Below, in pieces: positions 15,967-23,106 of a stretch of DNA of 29,628 nt (its first letter is position 1; each line of letters opens with the position of its first letter). The stretch is from Flavobacteriaceae bacterium UBA1682. Lineage in GTDB: Bacteria; Bacteroidota; Bacteroidia; Flavobacteriales; Flavobacteriaceae. Position numbers and translations under genes: made by a program. The notes under the pieces are model-generated. The model did no database searches, had not been told where the DNA came from, and saw only the letters and a program-made list of their open reading frames with translations. The stretch is from NCBI GenBank assembly GCA_002320285.1, contig DCKE01000008.1:1-29628 (forward strand), in the 5' to 3' direction.

Positions 15967-17292
15967 ATGAATATTACAAGAAATAATGTAGACGCTCTTA
16001 ACGCCATCGTTACTGTTGAGCTTGCAAAAGAAGATTACCAAGGTAAAGTGGATCAAGTATTAGCAAACTATAGAAAAAATGCTAATGTTCCTGGATTCAG
16101 AAAGGGTGCTGTACCGATGAGCTTGATTGAAAAGCAATATGGTAAAGCAGTATTGTTTGAAGAGGTGAATAAAGTTTTGCAAGAAAAACTAAACGCTTAT
16201 TTGGCAGAAGAAAAATTGGATTTACTTGGGAACCCGCTTCCTAAAGTAACCGATAACTTTGACTGGGAAGCAGATACTTTGAAATTTGATTTCGAACTAG
16301 GATTGGCTCCGGAATTTACGGTAGACTTATCAAGTAAAAACAAAATTACTAAATATACTATTGTTGCTGATGACGCTATGCTTGACGAACAAGTAGAGTA
16401 TATTCAAAAACAATATGGCAAATTAATTTCTAAGGAAGTTGTTGCTGAAGGGGATGATATGGCAGGAGTTTTTGTAAATGAAGAAGCGGGTATTAATAGT
16501 GAAGTAACTATTAATGTTGATGCATTCAGAACAAAAACCAACCAAAAGAAATTTATTGGAAAGAAAGTTGGAGATACCGTAACGGTAAATACCAAAGGAC
16601 TTTTTGATGACGATCATAAATTGATGGATTTCTTAAAAGTGGATCACGATGCTGTTCACGGATTAGAAGTAGATGTAGTGTTTACAATCAACGAGATCAA
16701 TACAACAGAAAAAGCAGAATTGAACCAAGAGCTTTTTGATAAATTATTTGGAGAAGGAGTAGTAACTACTTTAGAGGAGTTGAAAGCTAAAATTAAAGAA
16801 GATGCAGAAAAACAATTTGTAGCTCAGGCAGATCAAAAATTCATGAACGATGTCATCGAGCATGTTATCGAGACTACAAATTTTGATTTACCGGCTACTT
16901 TCTTGAAAAAATGGATGCAAACAGCTGGAGAGACTCCATTGACTGCTGAACAAGCTGAGGAAGAGTATACTAAGTCTGAAAAAGGATTGCGTTACCAGTT
17001 GATTGAAGGCAAAATTATTGCTGAAAACAATCTTCAGATTAACTTTGAAGAAGTAAAAGCATTTACTACAGATTTGATCAAAAAACAAATGGCTCAATTC
17101 GGTCAATTAGAGCCGGCTGAAGCAGATGTTGAAAATATTGTTGCTAGAGTGATGTCGAACCAAGAAGAGGTAAGACGTATTTCTGAACAAGTGATGAACG
17201 ATAAGATGATGGTTTTATTCAGCGAAAAAGTTCCTTTTAAAACTAAAGAAGTTTCTTACAAAGATTTCATGAAAGAAATGTACGGGGAGTAA
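15967..17292 (+). CDS. tig: Trigger factor
   Basis: A ribosome-associated folding chaperone of 441 residues, normal length. The N-terminal ribosome-binding signature is VPGFRKGAVPMSLIEKQYG (about residues 41-59). A middle PPIase-like region follows (FIGKKVGDTVTV...VVFTINEIN), diverged from the FKBP active-site pattern as is usual in Bacteroidota. The long C-terminal helical arm region covers about residues 250-441. It directly precedes clpP-clpX, the classic tig-clpP-clpX order, but with its own terminator between. Confidence 0.95.
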   Translation: MNITRNNVDALNAIVTVELAKEDYQGKVDQVLANYRKNANVPGFRKGAVPMSLIEKQYGKAVLFEEVNKVLQEKLNAYLAEEKLDLLGNPLPKVTDNFDWEADTLKFDFELGLAPEFTVDLSSKNKITKYTIVADDAMLDEQVEYIQKQYGKLISKEVVAEGDDMAGVFVNEEAGINSEVTINVDAFRTKTNQKKFIGKKVGDTVTVNTKGLFDDDHKLMDFLKVDHDAVHGLEVDVVFTINEINTTEKAELNQELFDKLFGEGVVTTLEELKAKIKEDAEKQFVAQADQKFMNDVIEHVIETTNFDLPATFLKKWMQTAGETPLTAEQAEEEYTKSEKGLRYQLIEGKIIAENNLQINFEEVKAFTTDLIKKQMAQFGQLEPAEADVENIVARVMSNQEEVRRISEQVMNDKMMVLFSEKVPFKTKEVSYKDFMKEMYGE

Positions 17293-17314
17293 TTCCGACT
17301 AAAATAAATTGTAG

Positions 17315-17354
17315 AAAAACGCCTATCTATTTTATTAGATCAGGCGTTTTTTTT
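17315..17354 (+). terminator. Terminator after tig
   Basis: Hairpin AAAACGCCT...TCT / AGA...AGGCGTTTT followed by a run of T. The rest of the 341-base gap between tig and clpP holds no gene, only the clpP control region. Confidence 0.85.
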
Positions 17355-17564
17355 CGATAGAACTTTCGGAACCTCGTTGAGTAAAATGAAACTTCAAGTT
17401 ATGTGTTTGTTTTATCCGCATTTTTAAAAAGGCGGAAAATGGAAAAATATTAGATAAGTAGTGATCAAAAAGTTTGGTAAAAACCTGCGAAAATTCTGCT
17501 AAACATTTTGTAAAGCAAAGCGCAAGAAGATTATTTCCGAAAAAAAATAGCTATATTTGATGGT

Positions 17565-17582
17565 CTATCTCTGAGGAGATAG
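17565..17582. repeat. Palindrome in the clpP promoter region
   Basis: CTATCTC TGAG GAGATAG: perfect 7-base arms with a 4-base centre. It ends 5 bases before the candidate -7 element TATTTTTG, where a repressor or activator could bind. Alternatively it is an mRNA hairpin, if transcription starts at the upstream TATATTTG. Confidence 0.5.
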
Positions 17583-17587
17583 TTGCT

Positions 17588-17595
17588 TATTTTTG
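17588..17595 (+). promoter_or_regulatory. Candidate -7 element for clpP-clpX
   Basis: TATTTTTG matches TAnnTTTG and lies about 38 bases before the clpP start. A second match, TATATTTG, is at 17552-17559. Neither has a clear TTG at the usual -33 distance, so an activator or alternative sigma factor may be involved. Confidence 0.4.
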
Positions 17596-17633
17596 CTTGT
17601 ATTTAAAAGTTTATAAATTTAAAAGATATTACT

Positions 17634-18299
17634 ATGGACTACGGTAAAGAATTTGAGAAATTCGCCACTAAACATCGTGGAATTAACAGTATGTATTACG
17701 ATAAAATCGTCGGTAGCATGACACCTTATATCATTGAAGAACGTCATATGAACGTTGCTTCTATGGATGTGTTTTCTAGATTGATGATGGATAGAATTAT
17801 ATTTTTAGGAACAGGAGTAGACGATTATGTTGCTAATATTATTCAAGCACAGTTGTTGTTTTTGGAAAGCGTTGACAATGCAAAAGATATCAGCATCTAT
17901 ATCAATTCTCCAGGGGGAAGTGTTTACGCTGGATTGGGTATTTACGACACCATGCAGTTCATTAAGCCTGATGTAGCGACGATCTGTACAGGAATGGCTG
18001 CTTCTATGGGAGCCGTGCTTTTGTGTGCTGGAGCCGAAGGAAAACGTTCTGCGCTTCCGCATTCTAGAGTCATGATTCACCAACCATCTGGTGGAGCTCA
18101 GGGTGTAGCAACAGATATGGAAATTAACCTGCGCGAAATGCTGAAGTTGAAAGATGAGTTGTATCAGATCATTTCTGAGCATTCAGGACAAACTTTCGAG
18201 AAAGTTCATGCAGATAGTGAAAGGGACTATTGGATGATAGCACAAGAAGCCAAAGAATACGGAATGATTGATGAGGTTTTAGTTCGTTCAAAAAAATAA
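17634..18299 (+). CDS. clpP: ATP-dependent Clp protease proteolytic subunit
   Basis: The serine peptidase barrel of the ClpXP protease. Catalytic triad: Ser124 (GMAASMGA), His149 (MIHQPSGG) and Asp198 (SERDYW), spaced exactly as in Escherichia coli ClpP. Length is 221 residues, with an N-terminal part of about 40 residues before the mature-type start. Its partner unfoldase clpX begins 28 bases downstream, so the two form one operon. Confidence 0.97.
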   Translation: MDYGKEFEKFATKHRGINSMYYDKIVGSMTPYIIEERHMNVASMDVFSRLMMDRIIFLGTGVDDYVANIIQAQLLFLESVDNAKDISIYINSPGGSVYAGLGIYDTMQFIKPDVATICTGMAASMGAVLLCAGAEGKRSALPHSRVMIHQPSGGAQGVATDMEINLREMLKLKDELYQIISEHSGQTFEKVHADSERDYWMIAQEAKEYGMIDEVLVRSKK

Positions 18300-18327
18300 T
18301 TTATATAATCATTAGGAAATATTTAAT

Positions 18328-19560
18328 ATGGCGAAAGAGGAAATGAGATGTTCATTTTGTGGGCGACCGAAATCGGAAACAAACATACTGATTGCGGGAA
18401 TCGATGCACATATTTGTGATCGTTGTATTGAACAGGGATATGGTATCGTTTTAGAAGAAAACAATACTGCAAATGAAGATGGATTGTCTCAAGAGGTGTT
18501 ATTAAAAAAACCGATGGAGATTCGCGCCTTTTTGGATGAATATGTCATTGGACAAGATCAAACTAAGAAGGTCATGTCAGTAGCGGTTTATAATCACTAC
18601 AAAAGGCTATTACAAGCAAATAACGATGATGATGTTGAAATTGAAAAGAGTAACATCATTATGGTTGGACAAACGGGAACTGGAAAAACCTTAGTAGCAA
18701 AAACCATTGCGAGAATGCTTAATGTTCCTTTGGCAATTGTTGATGCAACGGTATTGACAGAAGCGGGTTATGTTGGGGAAGATGTAGAAGGGATACTGAC
18801 AAAGTTGTTACAAGCAGCAGACTACGATGTTGAAAAAGCAGAGCGTGGTATTGTTTTTATCGATGAAATCGACAAGATTGCTCGTAAAAGTGACAATCCT
18901 TCCATTACTAGAGATGTGTCAGGAGAAGGGGTGCAACAAGCTTTACTTAAATTATTGGAAGGAACTGTAGTTAATGTACCGCCAAAAGGAGGTAGAAAAC
19001 ATCCGGATCAAAAGTTTATTGAAGTCAACACTCAAGATATTTTATTTATAGCTGGTGGTGCTTTTGACGGTATTGATAGAATTATCTCTAAACGTTTAAA
19101 TTTCCAAGCTGTAGGATATGGAACTTCAAAAGAGGGAGACTTGGTTGATAAAGAAAATTTATTACAGTATATCACACCAAAAGACATCAAAGATTTTGGA
19201 TTGATTCCAGAAATTATAGGTCGTTTGCCTGTGCTAACGCATATGGATCCGTTGGATAGAGAAACGCTAAGAGCGATCTTGACACAGCCAAAGAATGCCT
19301 TAATCAAACAATACGAAAAATTGTTTAAGATGGATGAGGTCGATTTTACTATTTCCGATGAAGCTTTAAATTTTATCGTTGAAAAAGCATTGGAATACAA
19401 ACTAGGAGCAAGGGGATTGCGTTCGTTATGTGAGGCGATATTAACCGATGCTATGTATGAGTTACCTAGTAGTGAAACTCATGTCTTACATGTAGATGCA
19501 CACTATGCAGAGCAAGCTTTAAATAAAAACTTACTTCAGCGATTGCAATCGGCATCGTAA
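18328..19560 (+). CDS. clpX: ATP-dependent Clp protease ATP-binding subunit ClpX
   Basis: An AAA+ unfoldase that feeds substrates to ClpP. The N-terminal zinc-binding domain has Cys8, Cys11, Cys30 and Cys33. Walker A is GQTGTGKT (114-121), the pore loop is GYVG (147-150), Walker B is IVFIDEID, and an RKH-type motif is GGRKHPDQ. The sensor-2 region is LGARGLRSL. Length is 410 residues, normal. The ClpP-docking tripeptide position reads V-G-Y (AVGYG) instead of the I-G-F known in E. coli, probably a normal lineage variant. Confidence 0.97.
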   Translation: MAKEEMRCSFCGRPKSETNILIAGIDAHICDRCIEQGYGIVLEENNTANEDGLSQEVLLKKPMEIRAFLDEYVIGQDQTKKVMSVAVYNHYKRLLQANNDDDVEIEKSNIIMVGQTGTGKTLVAKTIARMLNVPLAIVDATVLTEAGYVGEDVEGILTKLLQAADYDVEKAERGIVFIDEIDKIARKSDNPSITRDVSGEGVQQALLKLLEGTVVNVPPKGGRKHPDQKFIEVNTQDILFIAGGAFDGIDRIISKRLNFQAVGYGTSKEGDLVDKENLLQYITPKDIKDFGLIPEIIGRLPVLTHMDPLDRETLRAILTQPKNALIKQYEKLFKMDEVDFTISDEALNFIVEKALEYKLGARGLRSLCEAILTDAMYELPSSETHVLHVDAHYAEQALNKNLLQRLQSAS

Positions 19561-19605
19561 GTGAGGGAAAAAAAACCTAATATTTGTGTTTAGGATTTAA
19601 TAATT

Positions 19606-19639
19606 AAAAACGGGATCTCTTAATGGAGGTTCCGTTTTT
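19606..19639 (+). terminator. Terminator after clpX
   Basis: Hairpin AAAAACGGGATCTC / GAGGTTCCGTTTTT (19606-19619 with 19626-19639) with two G-T pairs and a 6-base loop, then TTAATT. Confidence 0.8.
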
Positions 19640-19646
19640 TAATTAA

Positions 19647-19678
19647 AAAAGAGCTGATCGTTATAAATCAACTCTTTT
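19647..19678 (-). terminator. Terminator after the response regulator gene
   Basis: Hairpin AAAAGAGCTGAT / ATCAACTCTTTT (19647-19658 with 19667-19678) with one mismatch. On the minus strand a run of T follows. It faces the clpX terminator between convergent units. Confidence 0.7.
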
Positions 19679-19701
19679 AAAAACGCTCAATCTCATAGCA
19701 A

Positions 19702-20370
19702 TTAGATTAAGCCTAAGTCTTTGGATACACTGATGAGATGTACCGTGTTTTTTGCTTCAAAATATGTTTTAAGTTTATTAACCCGTTTTTCCACACTACT
19801 TAAGCTCGAAGTAGTGCTTCCTTGCTTTTTGAGATTATTACTGATTTCTGCCTGGCTTAAGCCTTCGGATAAATATCTTAGTATCGAAATATCTTCTTCC
19901 TGTAGGTCCACCAGTTCGGGATTGTTGTATATCTCTTGAATGTTAGTAGATAAAAACACGGTGTCGCTGTAAGCGAGACTACTTAATGCAGCTTTCAATT
20001 CACTGATACTATTTCGGCCCTTACTGATAAAGGCATTAATTTTATAGTCATCGATCAATTTTTTTACTGTTGAAAAGCGATTTTCGATAGAATATATCAT
20101 CAACTTGATTTCTGGATACTTTTCCTTAACGTTTTGTACTAATGTTTCTCCGTTGGCTATTAAAGTTTCGCGATGATCGGGGGTAAATGATAAATCAGTG
20201 ATTAATAAATCAAAAGGAGCATTGTTTAATACCGCACTTTGTATTTTTAGCCAAGCATCATCACAATACTTGCAATGGAAAACTTCTGCATTACTCTCTT
20301 CTTGAAGCATGGTTACAACCCCGAGATTAATGCTGTCGATATCTTCGACTACTAATATTTTTTTAAACAT
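19702..20370 (-). CDS. Response regulator, LuxR/NarL-like
   Basis: A 222-residue response regulator. The receiver domain (1-130) has the acidic pair Glu9-Asp10, phospho-acceptor Asp59 (DLLITDLSF), Ser94 in the switch position and Lys117 (FISKGRN). The C-terminal part (about 155-215) is a helix-turn-helix region, LQEEDISILRYLSEGLSQAEISNNL...SSVEKRVNKLK, like the LuxR type but with an extended Ser/Thr-rich turn. It starts 2 bases after the stop of the sensor kinase, so it is its cognate partner; target genes are unknown. Confidence 0.9.
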   Translation of the reverse strand: MFKKILVVEDIDSINLGVVTMLQEESNAEVFHCKYCDDAWLKIQSAVLNNAPFDLLITDLSFTPDHRETLIANGETLVQNVKEKYPEIKLMIYSIENRFSTVKKLIDDYKINAFISKGRNSISELKAALSSLAYSDTVFLSTNIQEIYNNPELVDLQEEDISILRYLSEGLSQAEISNNLKKQGSTTSSLSSVEKRVNKLKTYFEAKNTVHLISVSKDLGLI

Positions 20371-20372
20371 AT

Positions 20373-22085
20373 TTATAAGGGAATCGTTATAAAAATCTTC
20401 ATTCCTTTGTTGATTTCAATTTCAAATATAAAGCTTCCTGCAATGTCTTTAATGCGGTTTTCCGCATTGATTAATCCGTTTTTTGAAATTAACTTTTCGT
20501 TAACAATCCCTGTTCCGTTGTCGGAATAACTGATTTTTAGATGGCGTTTTTCGCGTTCAAATCTAAAACTAACCATATTGGCTTGACTGTGTTTTTTCAT
20601 GTTAACCAGCAATTCTTGTATGACTCGGTAGATGGCTATTTTTTTAACCTCAGTCAGAGAATTCCAATCGATGGAATCAATACCTACAGAGACTATTTTA
20701 ACCTGTTTACCCGTGTACTCTTGTAATAGGCTTTTGAGAAAATTCAAAAAATCATCACCAAAATTAATCGCAGCGTATTCAGAAGAGATGTTTCGCGTTT
20801 TGTTGTATGCTTTTTCTAGATCGTTGAGTAGTCGGTTTTTATGTTGGTCTGTTGATAGGTCAAAATTCTCCGTAAAAGCAACAATATTGTAGATGTCGTT
20901 GGCGAGTTCATCGTGAATTTTTTTCGAAATTTTAGTTTCGGTAATATAGATCTGTTTGGCTTTCTCTTCTCTATGACGACGCCTAGTGTTTTTTATAAAC
21001 CAGGCTATACCCACAACCAATATGATGAGAATAAAAATGAGCAATTGTCTCCTGTTCTTCTCGCTTTCTATATCAAGGGCTTGTTTGGTTGTTTTGGCTT
21101 TTAATTCGAGATTTTCTGTTGCTTCTTTTTGGTGATCGTATTTGATTTTGGCAAACTGATTTTTGGCTGTTTGATTGGTTTTAGCAATGCTGCTAGATAA
21201 AGTGATGTACCTTTTAGATAACGGTCGTAATTCGTTGGATGTGCTCGCTTGTAATAATAAACTCAATGCTTCGAGTTCATCGTCTTTATTTTTTAGTTTT
21301 TGGGCCAACTCATACATTTTAAAGGCATAGTTTTTGGCTATACTTTGATTTTTAAGCATATAATATTTAGATAAGTTGGAAAAGCTTTCAACTAACCCGT
21401 GTTCGTATTGTAACGAGTCTCGAATACTCAATGCAGAGAGTAGTTCGGTTAAACCATTATTTTCTTGGATGTAGAATTTACTGATTCCCAAATTATCTAA
21501 AGAACGTGCAAAGTGGGTGGGATGTTGTCGTAAAATAGTCGTGTGAACCAAACTGTCTAAAATAACTACGGCTTCGTTATACATCTCTTTTTGGATGTAA
21601 ACATTTGCTATGTTATTCCGAATGATTAATTGTTGTAGTTCATTACTATCGAGTTGTAATGCTTTGTTGAAATGCATGATTGATTTCTCGTAATTATATA
21701 GTTTTTGGTAACATCGACCCAAAAGATTATATGTTGAGATAAGAAATTCGTCGTCATTATTTGAAATAAATTGTAAAGCTTCTGTGATTGATTCTTCTGC
21801 GGCAATAGCATCACCTGCAAATAGATGTATCTCGGATATTTTAAGATAATTGTAAGCGATATTGGCAGAATCTTTCAGATTGATAAGTTCGCTGTTGGAT
21901 TGTAAATAATAGAAATAGGCGCTATCACTAATTGCTATATCTAGAAATTCTTCAGCTTTGTTTTGATAGAAATAGGCTTTAGTTGTAAGGGGATCAGTTG
22001 CTGTTTTTTTTTCGTTTTTACATGAAGAAAATAATATAGTGATCATTAAAAGGATAAATAAAATCGTATTAATTTCTTTTTTCAT
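20373..22085 (-). CDS. TPR-containing sensor histidine kinase
   Basis: A 570-residue sensor. Residues 1-22 look like a lipoprotein signal (ILFSSC, Cys22). Residues about 35-270 are TPR-like helical repeats (for example STYNLLGRCYQKLYNYEKSIMHFNKAL), followed by a coiled linker. There is one membrane span (348-364) and then a HisKA_3 dimerisation domain with His391 (KKIHDELAND). The ATPase domain has the N box ELLVNMKKH (Asn495), G1 SDNGTGI (Asp522) and NGLINAENRI. The sensory TPR domain should be periplasmic and the kinase cytoplasmic. It is the first gene of a two-gene operon with the response regulator. This architecture is common in Flavobacteriaceae; the signal is unknown. Confidence 0.9.
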   Translation of the reverse strand: MKKEINTILFILLMITILFSSCKNEKKTATDPLTTKAYFYQNKAEEFLDIAISDSAYFYYLQSNSELINLKDSANIAYNYLKISEIHLFAGDAIAAEESITEALQFISNNDDEFLISTYNLLGRCYQKLYNYEKSIMHFNKALQLDSNELQQLIIRNNIANVYIQKEMYNEAVVILDSLVHTTILRQHPTHFARSLDNLGISKFYIQENNGLTELLSALSIRDSLQYEHGLVESFSNLSKYYMLKNQSIAKNYAFKMYELAQKLKNKDDELEALSLLLQASTSNELRPLSKRYITLSSSIAKTNQTAKNQFAKIKYDHQKEATENLELKAKTTKQALDIESEKNRRQLLIFILIILVVGIAWFIKNTRRRHREEKAKQIYITETKISKKIHDELANDIYNIVAFTENFDLSTDQHKNRLLNDLEKAYNKTRNISSEYAAINFGDDFLNFLKSLLQEYTGKQVKIVSVGIDSIDWNSLTEVKKIAIYRVIQELLVNMKKHSQANMVSFRFEREKRHLKISYSDNGTGIVNEKLISKNGLINAENRIKDIAGSFIFEIEINKGMKIFITIPL

Positions 22086-22522
22086 TTGTCGAAAGTGCTG
22101 TTTTTTTGATAAATGTTGATATCAGATATTTAGAACTGGAAACTCTTTTGGGAGGAGAAAAGTTTTTTATTTGATTCAATTTTAAAGTTGGTTTTATTTA
22201 ATCAATTATTTCGTGAGTGAGTAAATTGTAAATATACCTTATAGTCAAGTATTAAAGTATAAAAATAGTTAAAAAAGTGAATGCCTATTTACGATTCAGC
22301 GGATCTATTTTTTAGAGTAGGTTTTTTTTATGTATAAAATCTCCATTATCGGGAGAGTTTTGCGACAGTTGTCGGAGAAAGTATTTTACAATTTTCAGTA
22401 AAATTCGGTTTAGAGGTTGTTTTTATGGGTAATAGGACATCATATTTGGAGTTACTTTGTTCAAAACAGCCGGAATATTGTAAAGCTTGTCGGTATAATT
22501 TTGGCGTGTATGGTTGAAAATT
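22086..22522. other. Intergenic region without a recognisable gene
   Basis: AT-rich stretch upstream of the sensor kinase. No convincing reading frame, RNA gene or full -33/-7 promoter was found. The region probably holds the kinase promoter. A weak -7-like TATATTTA (complement of 22229-22236) is the only candidate. Confidence 0.5.
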
Positions 22523-22553
22523 AAAACAGATTACCCTTTGGGTAACCTGTTTT
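22523..22553 (-). terminator. Terminator after the small lipoprotein gene
   Basis: Hairpin with arms 22523-22536 and 22540-22553 (AAAACAGATTACCC / GGGTAACCTGTTTT, one mismatch), loop of 3. AATTTT follows on the minus strand, 10 bases past the stop of the 60-residue lipoprotein. Confidence 0.8.
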
Positions 22554-22562
22554 AAAAATGTT

Positions 22563-22745
22563 TTATTTTTTTGGATCTGTCGGAGGAATTACAGGTGGTC
22601 TTGGTTTTATGGGGGTATTACCCTCGGCATCACCCATTTCTTTTTTCGCTTCTTTAGCTTGGCTGTTATCAGGAGTTTCACACGATACAAACAATCCAGA
22701 TGCTAATACTAACATTAGAGCGCTTAAAATATATAATTTCTTCAT
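22563..22745 (-). CDS. Small lipoprotein, 60 residues
   Basis: A clear lipoprotein signal (MKKLYILSALMLVLASGLFVSC, Cys22) is followed by only 38 residues. These are charged (ETPDNSQAKEAKKEMGDAEG) and then proline-rich (PIKPRPPVIPPTDPKK). There is no folded domain; the tail could span or contact peptidoglycan or a partner. A strong terminator follows 10 bases after the stop, which supports it being a real gene. Function not recognised. Confidence 0.72.
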   Translation of the reverse strand: MKKLYILSALMLVLASGLFVSCETPDNSQAKEAKKEMGDAEGNTPIKPRPPVIPPTDPKK

Positions 22746-22931
22746 TTTTACTTCTACTTAAGGGTTGAAAATTTTGTTTGCCATAGGGTCTTCTGGACCT
22801 TATTGAGGCGTTTAAAAAAATCGAGCTCGATAAATAGGGAAGTGCGAAGCGGTATCGGTGAGTTTTCATGATGTAACTTCCCTTTTGCAAAATGAGGGTA
22901 CCCACAAATCCGACTTCATTTAGTTTTGTAC

Positions 22932-22976
22932 ATTTGTTGAGGTAGCGAACCGCAACAAGAACTAAATTTGTTGAGG
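22932..22976. repeat. Direct repeat and competing inverted repeats upstream of 23107 gene
   Basis: ATTTGTTGAGG occurs at 22932-22942 and 22966-22976. Between them, ACCGCAACAA (22949-22958) pairs with the first copy region TTGTTGAGGT (22934-22943) in 9 of 10 positions. Its CAACAA can instead pair with TTGTTG of the second copy. A -7-like TAAATTTG (22963-22970) overlaps the second copy, and TAGTTTTG (22921-22928) lies before the first. Confidence 0.55.
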
Positions 22977-23014
22977 CAAAGAAATGACGGTTAAAGCGCA
23001 GTGTATCAATGTAA

Positions 23015-23076
23015 TTCCGGTAATTCCAATGTTTCCGAAGGAATTCCAATTGTTCCGTGTGAATTCCAGTTAATCC
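23015..23076 (+). repeat. Phased TTCC repeat array
   Basis: Seven TTCC-type elements start at 23015, 23024, 23033, 23044, 23053, 23064 and 23073 (the last is ATCC), spaced 9-11 bases. The base after each alternates strictly G, A, G, A, G, A, G. The real unit is therefore about 20 bases (TTCCG...AATTCCA), repeated three times plus a half. The array ends 30 bases before the start codon at 23107, a position suited to a promoter-proximal protein-binding array. Confidence 0.8.
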
Positions 23077-23106
23077 GATTTAATCTTACTAACGAAATGG
23101 AGATTT

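Noticed and set aside
17805..18182. A 125-codon leftward open frame inside clpP
   Set aside because: It lies fully antisense to the clpP coding region with no signals of its own; a shadow of the real gene.
22678..23049. A 123-codon leftward open frame overlapping the small lipoprotein gene
   Set aside because: It overlaps the convincing 60-residue lipoprotein in another frame, has no domain or signal, and covers the repeat-rich control region. The sequence reads like non-coding DNA.
23015..23076. CRISPR array
   Set aside because: Repeat units are about 10 or 20 bases with no unique spacers of CRISPR length and no cas genes.
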